A DNA stretch of 41,179 nt from JALYXS01 sp051003795 (GTDB lineage Bacteria > Acidobacteriota > Terriglobia > Bryobacterales > Bryobacteraceae), in contig JBPCKZ010000133.1 in NCBI GenBank assembly GCA_051003795.1, forward strand, positions 1 to 41,179, in the 5' to 3' direction. The notes below the pieces were generated by a model. The model worked only from the letters and a program-made list of their open reading frames with translations. It was not told where the DNA came from and did no database searches. Within the stretch, counting starts at the first letter, position 1. Each line of letters opens with the position of its first letter. Below are positions 25,257 through 33,457 of this stretch, piece after piece. A program made the position numbers and the translations under genes.

Positions 25257-27022
25257 TGAAATTTCTGGGTGCGCGTAATTCCTGAACCCTCGGTGATGTA
25301 GATCAGTCGATCGACAGGTACACTCGCGAACTTTTCAAAGCCGCCCGAGGGCCAGACCACTTCTATTTCCGCCGATGAAGAGCTACCCAGTCCGAAATGC
25401 AGGCGCGAATCATTGACGGAAAGATACGACGACTGGCTAAGTACTCCTTTCACCTGGATCTTTCCTTCGCTAAGCACCTTCACGCGGGCGCCAATTGCGC
25501 TGCGGTTTGACTTTGTTCCGATGAGTTTGATTTTGAGCCAGTGATTTCCGCCGGTGACGTCGTTCCTCAGCAACGACGGAGGCTCATTCAGATTGACGAT
25601 CAGCATATCCATGTCGCCGTCGTTATCGAAGTCTCCAAAGGCGCACCCTCGGCTGCAATGCCTGGCTGTTACTCCCGGACCGGCCTCGGCTTCCAGCTCC
25701 TCGAAACGACCGTTCCCCAAGCTCCGAAACACTATACGCGGCCCTTGGTACGGTTGGTCGGGGCGGTTCTGCATCTCCGGGTAAATTCCCCCCGTCACCC
25801 AGACAATTTCGGGGTTGCCGTCGTTGTCCAGGTCTTCGATGCCCACGCCCCAGCCAATGAACCGTGTTTCGCTCGCCAAGCCTGAATGCAGCGTGTCGTC
25901 TCGAAACTCGCCTTTGCCATCGTTAATGTACACCACCGGCGTGTCGGCCGCAAAATGCGTTTTGACGATATCGAGATTGCCGTCGCTCAACAGGTCACCC
26001 ACGGCAATTCCCATCCCCGCCTGCTCCATGCCGTCGTCGCTCAGCGCCACGCCGCGTTCCATGGCCTGCTCCACAAGCGTGCCGTCGTGTTGGTTGCGAA
26101 ACAGTAAGCTCGGCGTGGAATCGCAAGCGAGATAGATATCCGGCCAGCCATCGCCGTCGAAGTCCGCCGTAACCGCCGTCAACCCATACCCGGCGTTCGG
26201 CTTATCGATGCCCGCCGCTACCGTAACATCGGTAAAAGTACCGTCGCCGTTATTGCGGTAGAGAGAGTGCCGCCCGTAAGGGAGGCCTCGCGGTCCGCAA
26301 AAAACTTTTTCTACATTGCAGCTGGCGAGATCGCCCGCTCGCGGGACCGACTTTTCGTCGAAAAGAACATAGTTCGAAACGAACAGGTCCAGCTTTCCGT
26401 CACGGTCGTAATCGACAAAAGTGCAACCGGAGCCGAACCGCGCCTCCGCGCCCAGAAGTCCGGCCTGCCCGGTGACGTCGGTGAAGGTTCCGTTCCCGTT
26501 GTTTCTATAAAGCACGTTGTGAGGATAACCGGTCAAGAACAGGTCCTCGAAGCCGTCATTGTTGTAATCGCCCGTTGCGACTCCGTAAAAGTAACCAGTC
26601 CGAAATAAGCCCGCCTTTTGCGTGACGTCCGTAAAGGTCCCGTCTCGATTGTTTTTATAAAGACGGTTCGACGCATCGGCCGGAGGATCGGTCGTTCGCG
26701 ATCCCGTCAAAATCAGGATGTCCAACCAGCCGTCATTATCGAAATCCAGAAAGGCACATCCTCCTCCCATGGCTTCGATCACGTAGTCGGCGCGCATCGG
26801 GTGGCCGCTAATGGTAACCGCTTTCAGCCCGGCCGCGCGTCCCGTGTCGGTGAAGCGCGAATGGAAGGGCCGGCCGGAACCTTTGCCGCGGGCAGCGGGC
26901 TTAAGGCCGCGTGAACTCATGCCCTGGTTGGACAAACCGGGAATGTTTTGCACCAACCCGTGCGCCGCAGGCGCCGTGAGCAAGCCAAGCAAAGATCGGC
27001 GGCTCAACTTCATACTCGACAT
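25253..27022 (-). CDS. Tat-exported CRTAC1-family protein (FG-GAP/VCBS repeats, ASPIC/UnbV domain)
   Basis: About 589 residues. The N-terminus (KLSRRSLLGLLTAPAAHG) is a twin-arginine signal. Several FG-GAP/VCBS-type repeats follow (NRDGTFTDVTQKAGL, NGNGTFTDVTGQAGL, NGDGTFTDVTVAAGI, with DFDNDGWLD-like calcium-binding loops), predicting a seven-bladed beta-propeller. The C-terminus is an ASPIC/UnbV domain (GNHWLKIKLIGTKSNRSAIGARVKV ... LHFGLGSSSSAEIEVVWPSG). Function is unknown; such proteins often pair with TonB receptors and TPR proteins. I chose ATG 27022 (27013 also possible). The ATG at 27055 lies inside the loop of the hairpin at 27044-27069 and is unlikely. Confidence 0.9.
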   Translation of the reverse strand: MSSMKLSRRSLLGLLTAPAAHGLVQNIPGLSNQGMSSRGLKPAARGKGSGRPFHSRFTDTGRAAGLKAVTISGHPMRADYVIEAMGGGCAFLDFDNDGWLDILILTGSRTTDPPADASNRLYKNNRDGTFTDVTQKAGLFRTGYFYGVATGDYNNDGFEDLFLTGYPHNVLYRNNGNGTFTDVTGQAGLLGAEARFGSGCTFVDYDRDGKLDLFVSNYVLFDEKSVPRAGDLASCNVEKVFCGPRGLPYGRHSLYRNNGDGTFTDVTVAAGIDKPNAGYGLTAVTADFDGDGWPDIYLACDSTPSLLFRNQHDGTLVEQAMERGVALSDDGMEQAGMGIAVGDLLSDGNLDIVKTHFAADTPVVYINDGKGEFRDDTLHSGLASETRFIGWGVGIEDLDNDGNPEIVWVTGGIYPEMQNRPDQPYQGPRIVFRSLGNGRFEELEAEAGPGVTARHCSRGCAFGDFDNDGDMDMLIVNLNEPPSLLRNDVTGGNHWLKIKLIGTKSNRSAIGARVKVLSEGKIQVKGVLSQSSYLSVNDSRLHFGLGSSSSAEIEVVWPSGGFEKFASVPVDRLIYITEGSGITRTQKFQ

Positions 27023-27043
27023 CTTAGACGATCGGAAATAGAA

Positions 27044-27069
27044 GGAGAGGGGCATGCAAGCCCCTCTCC
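27044..27069 (-). terminator. Strong hairpin between the TonB receptor and CRTAC1 genes
   Basis: Arms GGAGAGGGGC and GCCCCTCTCC pair perfectly around a 6-nt loop. On the minus strand only a weak T tract (TTCTATTT) follows, so it may be a partial terminator or an RNA-stabilising structure that lowers expression of the CRTAC1-TPR pair relative to the receptor. Confidence 0.55.
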
Positions 27070-27096
27070 GGGATAAAGCGGGCGGGCCTTCGCCCT

Positions 27097-30000
27097 TCAG
27101 AACGTGATTTTAAAGCCCAGCTCGATTTGACGCCCGGCCTGATTACCATAGGTGGCGGTTTGTCCGTTGAACTCGCCCTGAGGAGCTCCCTGATATAGAG
27201 ACTGACCGAAATTCGAGTCGTTGCGATTGGTATCGGGAACCTCGCGATTCAGTTTGTTCGTCGCGTTATAAGCGGACATCTTAAGTTGCCCTTGCACGCG
27301 CTCCGTGAAGTGGAAGCTCTTCTGCAGCGTCGCATCCAGATTGATGAAACTGGGCCCCACGATACACGGGTATTGCAAAGGGTTGGTGCGCAAAACGTAA
27401 GTATTGTCCGGCAGATTGCTAAATGCGCTCGGGTTGAAGTAGCTTCCGCTCGGAACATTTTGGCATGGATTTCCCGAGACAACCAGATTGCCGAACCTTG
27501 GGTAAGAGCCGCTGGTGAATGTAAACACACCCGCCACCTGCCAACCTCCAAGCACGGCATCCGTCAACCGGGACGCGTCGGAGAGATACCGTCTGCTTTT
27601 GCCGAACGGAAGCTCATAAATGCCAGCCGACGTCAACCGATGGTGAGGCTGGTTGCTGTCCTGCCACTGAAGCTGGTTTTGATAAGCCGTCGCGTCGTTG
27701 AAGCTATTTATTTGTTGCCTTTCCCGGATGTATATGTACCCGAGCAGGAAGTTATACCCGTGGTTGAAGCGCTTCTGAAGTTGAAATTCCAAATCCTGAT
27801 AACGCTCGCCCGCTCCCAAAACCCCGATGTTGTAAAGGGATCCGTAGAGCGGGTACTTCACCAGAAGCGACGACAACGGCACGGTTTGCTGGTTAAACAA
27901 CGGACCGGGAATCACGGTTGAGTCCTGATAGTGGTAAAACGGGTTCGCCACCGGCGTACTCAGGGAGGTAGGCGAATACTGCTGCAGGATCTTCGGGTCG
28001 ATATTGTTCAGGGCCTGATTGTAATGTTGATCTCCAAAATTGACAAAATACGTCACGGAAGCGACGAACTCACCGGGCAGTTGATGCTGGAGTGTTACAT
28101 TCAGGCGATTGTTGTAGGATTTCTTGAAATCCTGGGGATACCAGAGTAACGGCGAACCCCCGCGCCCGACATTAGTGCCCTGAGCCTTGCCCGGAAGCGA
28201 GATCAGCGGATTACTCGCCGGGAACGGATTCGAGAACGTTTGCTGCGGTTTACCGTTCAGCAAGGGCGCGGTATTCTGGTACCCCGTCATGCCGAAGAAC
28301 GGGGGCTCGAGGAAATTCACATCTTCGAAACCGGAAACTGGCGCCGGGGTGAAGTTATATTCCGTCGGTACTGTATAGAGCGCATAGCCGAAGCGCACCG
28401 CAGTCTTGTCATTGATGCGGTAAGCGGCTCCAAACCGCGGCTGCAGGGCTAACTTTGGGGCGTTCCACATTCCCGGATGACTGCCGCTGGTAAAATTCCA
28501 CTGACCCGCAAAGCTGGTGTAGTTAGGACCCAGGATACTGGTAGCCGCGGAAGGAAGCTGCGGCGGATTGGCGGCAATCGCCGGATTTGTGGAACGGAGA
28601 TCCAAGCCCTGTGAAAGCTGGTGCATCGGGTCGTGCCAAGCGGTCTCATACTCGTTGCGCAGTCCTAGGTTCAGCGTTAGGTTGCGGGTTAGTTTCCAAT
28701 CGTCTCCTACATACATCCCATAGAAATCGGTGACGGTGACCGGCGCCGGGCCGCCCACCAGTTGTGTCGAGCTATCCAGGGCGCCGAGCAAAAAGGTAGC
28801 AAATGGGTCACCGGTTTTAGTCAGGTCGGGATTGTTGAACGTGTTCGCGGTAAGAGCCTGATTGAAAACGAAGTTGTCCGTGTTGCTCACAAAGTTGGGA
28901 CCGGAGCCGCGACGGAACTGGAAGCCATACTTTAGATAGTGTGAGCCTTTGGCCTGCGAGGCTTGTACGCTGAATGCCTCGGCCGCGGGCCTCTGGTCCC
29001 AGAAGAAGCCCGGACCGCCGAAGCCGTTGCCGCCGATGTTGATACTCGGATAATACACGGGCACGTTCGCGGACTCCTGCTCGTACGGTGCATACCAGTT
29101 GTTGGCCCAGACCGAGGACCAGCCATTCTTGCCGAGGCCTTTTGAAGTGTAGGCATCCACCAGATTGAACCAGTCGCCGTGAAAATTAATGACGGTATTC
29201 GGCGTGGGGGTCCATACGGCATCGCCCAGCACTTGATTCGCGATCCGCAGGCTCCCCGCGGGTTGATACAAGGAGGAGTTGTTCGGCGTCGGATTGGTTT
29301 GACTGTCATTCGAGTGATAACGTCCGAAGTAGCCGGAGACGCGCCAGTTGTCGCTTATGTTATAGTCCACGCGATCGGAAAAGTTGATGTAATCGGTGGT
29401 TTGCGTAACGCTCTTCAGATAGTTGTTGGCGTGGTTATATCCGATCCCCGGATTGTTCGCATCGAAGAAGGCCGCGGCAAGTTTTGCGGTCGTGGGATCG
29501 AATCTGTCGGACGGGATCTTGTTCCCCGGAAACGGGGTGCGTGTCACCGCGCCGGTGGATGGATTAACAACGGTACTGAATGGATCGTATATGGTTCTTA
29601 AGGTTCCATCCGCGGCAAGGGTTTGCGAGAAATCGCCTTGCCGTTCCAGCGCCGTCGGTACGGTTCTAGAATAGCTTCCGGGAGAATTGATCTTCCAGTC
29701 CTCGATCGAAAAGAAATTGAAGAGCTTATTCTTCAAGATCGGATTGCTCAGGGTGCCGCCGTACATGTTCTGGCGCTGCGCATTGTTTACAAATCTGGTC
29801 CGATCCGCCTCGGCACTCAGCCACGGATAGCGTCCGAGGTAAAACGTACTGCCATGCCATTCATTCGTACCGCTTTTGGTGGTCAGGCTGATCAATCCGC
29901 CGGCGCTGTGGCCTGAAGACGAATCGACGCTGTTCTGGCCCACCACGGATTCTTGAATGTCGTCCTGGTTCGGTGTGTAGCCGGCTTTATGGCCAATTCC

Positions 30001-30636
30001 GATCGGGTTGCCGTCAACCAGCAGATCGTTCTTCAAATTCGTACTGCCGCCCAGATCGACACTGTTTGCGGCCCACGAATTGTAAGGCTGCATTTCGCCG
30101 CGCGTGTTAACGGCGGCGGGCTCGAGCAACGTCAACTTGAAAGGGTTCCTGTCGATGCGCGGCGTATCATTAGCCAGCTTCGTGTCGATCGTCAGTTCCT
30201 GATTGCTCGAATTGAATTCCACTGCCGGAGGCGCTTCCGAAACCATGACGCTCTGGCCCAGGGCTCCGGGGTTCAGCACTGGGTTTACGGTAACGTCACC
30301 GCCGGACTGAACCGCGACATTCTCTTGAACGAACTTCCCGAATCCCGCTACTTCCAAGCCCACCGTGTAGGTACCCGGCTCCACAAAGTCGAAGATATAA
30401 AGGCCCGCATTATCGGTATTTTTCTTGGAGCTTATGCCGGTTTTCGTGTTGGACAGGGTGACCGTGGCTCCCGCGATAACGGCGCCTGTCTGGTCTGTAA
30501 CCTCCCCTCGTACTTGGCCTCTGGAGTTCTGGCCGGATAGCCGGGCGCCTATGGATAAGAACAGTGAAAGCACAATCAGGAACATGCTCGCGCTCCCGCG
30601 CATTCTCGAGCGGAATAAACAACGTAGTTTTCGCAT
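27097..30636 (-). CDS. Oar-like TonB-dependent receptor with carboxypeptidase-regulatory-like domain
   Basis: A 1,179-residue outer-membrane protein. A signal peptide (SMFLIVLSLFLSIGARLSGQ) precedes the regulatory-like domain (GQVRGEVTDQTGAVIAGATVTLSNTKTGISS, about residues 40-120), a plug-like region and a large barrel ending RQIELGFKITF, with the terminal Phe expected for BAM insertion. It should take up or bind large ligands using TonB; the ligand is unknown. AGGAG lies seven bases before ATG 30636. It leads the cassette, followed by CRTAC1 and TPR genes, an arrangement reminiscent of a receptor with periplasmic partner proteins. It is only distantly similar to the receptor at 279-4201. 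Confidence 0.93.
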   Translation of the reverse strand: MRKLRCLFRSRMRGSASMFLIVLSLFLSIGARLSGQNSRGQVRGEVTDQTGAVIAGATVTLSNTKTGISSKKNTDNAGLYIFDFVEPGTYTVGLEVAGFGKFVQENVAVQSGGDVTVNPVLNPGALGQSVMVSEAPPAVEFNSSNQELTIDTKLANDTPRIDRNPFKLTLLEPAAVNTRGEMQPYNSWAANSVDLGGSTNLKNDLLVDGNPIGIGHKAGYTPNQDDIQESVVGQNSVDSSSGHSAGGLISLTTKSGTNEWHGSTFYLGRYPWLSAEADRTRFVNNAQRQNMYGGTLSNPILKNKLFNFFSIEDWKINSPGSYSRTVPTALERQGDFSQTLAADGTLRTIYDPFSTVVNPSTGAVTRTPFPGNKIPSDRFDPTTAKLAAAFFDANNPGIGYNHANNYLKSVTQTTDYINFSDRVDYNISDNWRVSGYFGRYHSNDSQTNPTPNNSSLYQPAGSLRIANQVLGDAVWTPTPNTVINFHGDWFNLVDAYTSKGLGKNGWSSVWANNWYAPYEQESANVPVYYPSINIGGNGFGGPGFFWDQRPAAEAFSVQASQAKGSHYLKYGFQFRRGSGPNFVSNTDNFVFNQALTANTFNNPDLTKTGDPFATFLLGALDSSTQLVGGPAPVTVTDFYGMYVGDDWKLTRNLTLNLGLRNEYETAWHDPMHQLSQGLDLRSTNPAIAANPPQLPSAATSILGPNYTSFAGQWNFTSGSHPGMWNAPKLALQPRFGAAYRINDKTAVRFGYALYTVPTEYNFTPAPVSGFEDVNFLEPPFFGMTGYQNTAPLLNGKPQQTFSNPFPASNPLISLPGKAQGTNVGRGGSPLLWYPQDFKKSYNNRLNVTLQHQLPGEFVASVTYFVNFGDQHYNQALNNIDPKILQQYSPTSLSTPVANPFYHYQDSTVIPGPLFNQQTVPLSSLLVKYPLYGSLYNIGVLGAGERYQDLEFQLQKRFNHGYNFLLGYIYIRERQQINSFNDATAYQNQLQWQDSNQPHHRLTSAGIYELPFGKSRRYLSDASRLTDAVLGGWQVAGVFTFTSGSYPRFGNLVVSGNPCQNVPSGSYFNPSAFSNLPDNTYVLRTNPLQYPCIVGPSFINLDATLQKSFHFTERVQGQLKMSAYNATNKLNREVPDTNRNDSNFGQSLYQGAPQGEFNGQTATYGNQAGRQIELGFKITF

Positions 30637-30703
30637 GGGTCTTCTCCTCTAATCCGACAAACCTCTCAACTTAACAAACCGAGCGCATTTGAAACTGCCA
30701 TAG

Positions 30704-30733
30704 ATTCTAACCGAAGGGCCGAGGAAAGTCCAA
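30704..30733 (-). promoter_or_regulatory. Possible promoter of the second TonB receptor
   Basis: TAGAAT (30704-30709, five of six -10 positions) lies 18 nt after a poor -35, TTGGAC (30728-30733). The start would fall near 30697, giving a leader of about 60 nt. The -35 weakness keeps confidence low. Confidence 0.35.
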
Positions 30734-30739
30734 GACAAT

Positions 30740-30760
30740 TCACGGGGAACTTACAGCCAT
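30740..30760 (-). other. Six-codon mini-ORF with a perfect ribosome site
   Basis: The minus strand has AGGAGG, five bases, then ATG and the codons for MAVSSP before TGA. The ribosome site is better than those of many real genes here. It lies upstream of the receptor's candidate promoter. It could be a leader peptide or the surviving start of a gene lost during insertion of the cassette; nothing else supports expression. Confidence 0.35.
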
Positions 30761-30870
30761 TTGTACCTCCTCATAAGATGTGGCCGGACGCACAATTATT
30801 GAGTTCCGGTCGATAAGGGGAGGGAAGTCCTTGCGACTCCCTCCTACTCTGCCGGTTACCGTTGGGGTCG

Positions 30871-30964
30871 CGGTAATACTCCTAACTGGTTAAAAGATAA
30901 ATACAAATAGAACCGTATTTATAGGGCCTGTCGAAATGTTGAAGTCTTTCTAACTTATACAAAA
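30871..30964. repeat. Direct repeat copy B (dnaA side of the inserted cassette)
   Basis: Near-identical partner of 23921-24013, same orientation. It is AT-rich and lies next to two near-consensus DnaA boxes. It forms part of the 457-base interval 30637-31093, which otherwise holds the receptor's upstream region, a mini-ORF and the candidate DnaA boxes, with no further gene. Confidence 0.9.
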
Positions 30965-30990
30965 ATCTACAGTTTTCCGCTCGGAGGAGC

Positions 30991-31082
30991 CGTGGAAAAG
31001 TGGCGCAAGGAAATCGCAAAAAGCCGGCGCGCGGCGGTTTTGTACCGGCGCTCGGGCGAAACGGGGGCCGGCCTGTGGAAGA
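30991..31082 (-). other. Candidate DnaA-box pair, possible oriC segment
   Basis: On the minus strand TTTTCCACG (30991-30999) and TCTTCCACA (31074-31082) each match eight of nine positions of TTWTNCACA. They are in the same orientation, between the end of dnaA and the AT-rich repeat at 30871-30964, the place where many bacteria keep oriC. Two near matches can occur by chance, and GC skew was not computed. Confidence 0.4.
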
Positions 31083-31093
31083 AATCGCGATCT

Positions 31094-32404
31094 TCATTGC
31101 AATGAGTCGATTAGGCTATGCAACAATTTGTTCAAGTCGGGGTCGGTATGCCGCGCCTCCTCGATTTTGCCGATGGAGTGGATCACCGTGGTGTGGTGCT
31201 TGCCGCCGAACGCGCGCCCGATTTCGGGCAGCGACGCGGAGGTCAATTCCTTTACCAGGTACATGGCGATCTGGCGCGGGTACACCACCGCCCTCGTGTT
31301 GCTCTTTTCTTTCAAGAGCGATTGCTTGACGCCAAGCTTCTCGGCGACCGCCTTTTGGATGCCGTCAATGGTGACGCGCCGGTCCTGCACATGCAGCAAG
31401 TGCTTCAGGCATTGCTGCGCCATGGGCAAATTTATGGGCGCGCCCGTCAGGGAAGAGTAGGCCAGTAGCTTCACCAGCGCGCCTTCGAGCTCGCGCACAT
31501 TCGATTTGGTGCGCGCCGCCACGAATGTACGCACATCTTCCGGCAGCTTGACGCCTTCCGCTTCCGATTTCTTGTCGAGGATCGCCATCTTGGTCTCGAG
31601 GTCCGGCGGCTGAATATCGGCCATCAGTCCCCATTCGAAACGCGAGCGGAGCCGCTCGATCAGACCCGGCATCTCCTTAGGGGTTGAATCGCTCGAGATC
31701 ACGATTTGCTTTTCATGATCGTGCAGTTCGTTGAAGGTGTGGAAAAATTCGTCCTGCGTGCGCTCTTTGCTGGCGAGCAGTTGGATATCGTCGATGAGCA
31801 GCACGTCGGCGGAACGGTATCGCTCCCGAAGCAGGGCCATGCGATCCATGCGAATGCCGGTGACCACTTCATTGGTGAACCGCTCACTAGAGGTGTAGAT
31901 CACGCGCATGCGGCTATTCACCATCAGGACGCGTCCGATGGCGTGCATCAAATGGGTTTTGCCCATTCCCACTCCACCGTAGATGAACAGCGGATTGTAG
32001 CGCCGGGACGGATTCACCGCCACGGACTGTGCGGCGGCGTGGGCGAACTGGTTGCACGAACCCACTACAAAACTCTCAAAAGTGAAGCGGGGATTCAGAT
32101 TCGTGAGCGGGGACTGGCGGTTCTCCGGTTCCCCTGGCTCGGGTGCATCGAACGAAACGGCGGTCGCGCGCGCGTTCACGTCGTAAGCCACTTCGTTCAG
32201 CCCCATGCCCAGACCGGCGACCAGCTTGCGAACCTGATCTCCGTACTCCGTCTCCATCCACGTGCGAGTCTGGCGATCCGGCACCTGTACTCGTAACAGC
32301 CGGCCGTCGATTTGAACAAACCGAGTCCGGTTTACCCAATTTTGGTAACTTTCGGAACTCAAGGTAAGCTCCAGTTGCTGTTTGATTAAATCCCAAGGAT
32401 TCAT
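31094..32404 (-). CDS. dnaA: Chromosomal replication initiator protein DnaA
   Basis: A 436-residue DnaA. Domain I starts NPWDLIKQQLELTLSSESYQNWV; the short linker precedes the AAA+ domain with Walker A YGGVGMGKTHLMHA near residues 142-155, Walker B VLLIDDIQLLASKERTQDEFF and sensor segments; domain IV ends with FGGKHHTTVIHSIGKIEEAR, the DnaA signature that reads DnaA boxes. It opens oriC for replication. GGAAAG directly precedes ATG 32404. Normally followed by dnaN, here it is separated from it by a 7-kb cassette. Confidence is very high. Confidence 0.98.
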   Translation of the reverse strand: MNPWDLIKQQLELTLSSESYQNWVNRTRFVQIDGRLLRVQVPDRQTRTWMETEYGDQVRKLVAGLGMGLNEVAYDVNARATAVSFDAPEPGEPENRQSPLTNLNPRFTFESFVVGSCNQFAHAAAQSVAVNPSRRYNPLFIYGGVGMGKTHLMHAIGRVLMVNSRMRVIYTSSERFTNEVVTGIRMDRMALLRERYRSADVLLIDDIQLLASKERTQDEFFHTFNELHDHEKQIVISSDSTPKEMPGLIERLRSRFEWGLMADIQPPDLETKMAILDKKSEAEGVKLPEDVRTFVAARTKSNVRELEGALVKLLAYSSLTGAPINLPMAQQCLKHLLHVQDRRVTIDGIQKAVAEKLGVKQSLLKEKSNTRAVVYPRQIAMYLVKELTSASLPEIGRAFGGKHHTTVIHSIGKIEEARHTDPDLNKLLHSLIDSLQ

Positions 32405-32448
32405 CTTTCCACCGATTTCCTTATAAAGTACACACCTATATCCTCAGG

Positions 32449-32457
32449 ATTTCCACA
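32449..32457 (+). promoter_or_regulatory. Near-consensus DnaA box in the dnaA leader
   Basis: ATTTCCACA matches eight of nine positions of TTWTNCACA and lies about 50 nt upstream of the dnaA start, where autoregulatory DnaA boxes are common. The rest of the 307-base gap 32405-32711 holds the candidate dnaA promoter and the tRNA-Gly promoter. A single near match is weak evidence. Confidence 0.3.
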
Positions 32458-32560
32458 AGAGGAAATTCTGGTTAAAACTTGCTTGAAACCCGGGTTGTGA
32501 GGTGGGCGAAGCTCGTGAACTTTAGCGCCACTTTTCGCTCGGGACGCGAATAGCAAAAGT

Positions 32561-32588
32561 AGTCTATCACAGATGCCGGCAAGGGCAA
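32561..32588 (-). promoter_or_regulatory. Possible dnaA promoter
   Basis: On the minus strand TTGCCC (32583-32588) is followed after 16 nt by TAGACT (32561-32566), with TGA just before the -10 giving an extended -10 character. The start would lie about 150 nt before dnaA, leaving a long leader that includes a near DnaA box. Confidence 0.4.
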
Positions 32589-32652
32589 CAATATTTTAAC
32601 TCATTTAGATTGAAACGGATGGAAGCCTCATTTCAGCCAGGTGAATGGAGGT

Positions 32653-32682
32653 TTGACAGGCTGGGCACAAGCGGGTGAGAAT
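32653..32682 (+). promoter_or_regulatory. Promoter of tRNA-Gly and perhaps the downstream operon
   Basis: A perfect -35 TTGACA (32653-32658) is followed after 18 nt by GAGAAT (32677-32682), four of six -10 positions. Transcription would begin near 32690, some 20 nt before the mature tRNA. Confidence 0.55.
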
Positions 32683-32711
32683 GGATGCGTCACCAGCCGC
32701 GCGCAGGTCAA

Positions 32712-32787
32712 GCGGGAGTAACTCAGCTGGTAGAGTGCGACCTTGCCAAGGTCGATGTCGCCGGTTCGAACCCGGTCTCCCGCTCCA
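32712..32787 (+). tRNA. tRNA-Gly (anticodon GCC)
   Basis: Full cloverleaf: acceptor GCGGGAG pairs with CTCCCGC, D-arm contains CTCAGCTGGTAGAG, the anticodon stem CGACC/GGTCG encloses loop TTGCCAA giving anticodon GCC, the T-arm contains GGTTCGAACCC, discriminator T and encoded CCA (785-787 of the 32,000 range). It reads GGC/GGU glycine codons. No terminator separates it from the protein gene that starts 28 bases later. Confidence 0.97.
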
Positions 32788-32815
32788 ACATCTCCTCACC
32801 GTGGACGGAAACGCC

Positions 32816-33451
32816 ATGCCTAAAACACTACTTTTCATTCTCTTGATTGCGAGCGGGGCTTTTTCCCGGAATGCTAGCGCCCAGTACAAAATGGAAGCGG
32901 CGGGCGCGCCGCCTTCGGAACTTGCGCCGGCGATGTCCGCCGCTCTTCAAAAGCAGGGCACGAAGATCATGAACGGTTCGGGCGCGACGGTTTGCGAGGT
33001 GTGGTTCCGCTCGGTTGCGCCATCCGGGCCGAAATCGACCGAGGATGCCGTGAGCCTGCCGACGATTCCGATGGGATCTTATATCGGCGCGATCCGGTTT
33101 CCGGCCCAGGCGTCGGATCGTCGCGGGCAGAATCTCAAGCCGGGCGTTTACACGATGCGGTATGGGTTGTATCCGGTGAACGGCGATCATCAAGGCGTCG
33201 CGCCGCAGCGGGATTTCGCGGTGTTGGTTCCGGCGGCGGACGACAAGGATCCGAAATCGACGCCATCGTTCGAGAATTTGGTGGCGATGAGCACGAAGGC
33301 TTCAGGCACGCCGCATCCGGCGGTGTTGAGCTTGTCGTCGGGTTCCGGCAGCACGACTTTTACGAAAGAGGGCGACCACGATTGGACCCTGAACACGAAG
33401 ATGGGCGATCTGCCGATTTCGATTATATTGATTGGGAAAGTCGAAGGCTGA
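32816..33451 (+). CDS. Exported protein of unknown function
   Basis: A 211-residue protein with a signal peptide (TLLFILLIASGAFSRNASAQ) and a mature part rich in beta-strand-like segments, including CEVWFRSVAP, GSYIGAIRFP, LKPGVYTMRYGLYPVNGDHQG and DLPISIILIGKVEG. The PGVYTMRYGLYP region recalls DUF2911-type secreted proteins, but I am not certain. ATG 32816 was chosen because the signal peptide begins there; the frame stays open upstream through the tRNA, which is not coding. It lies between tRNA-Gly and cysH, ending only six bases before cysH, so it belongs to the same transcription unit. A link to sulfur metabolism is not evident. Confidence 0.8.
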   Translation: MPKTLLFILLIASGAFSRNASAQYKMEAAGAPPSELAPAMSAALQKQGTKIMNGSGATVCEVWFRSVAPSGPKSTEDAVSLPTIPMGSYIGAIRFPAQASDRRGQNLKPGVYTMRYGLYPVNGDHQGVAPQRDFAVLVPAADDKDPKSTPSFENLVAMSTKASGTPHPAVLSLSSGSGSTTFTKEGDHDWTLNTKMGDLPISIILIGKVEG

Positions 33452-33457
33452 TGCGCC

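Noticed and set aside
24018..25285. Plus-strand frames opposite the TPR gene
   Set aside because: They are Pro/Arg-rich shadows of a regular TPR array and have no own signals.
27023..27055. Earlier ATG for the CRTAC1 protein
   Set aside because: It falls in the loop of a strong hairpin, lacks a ribosome site and would add residues before a normal Tat signal.
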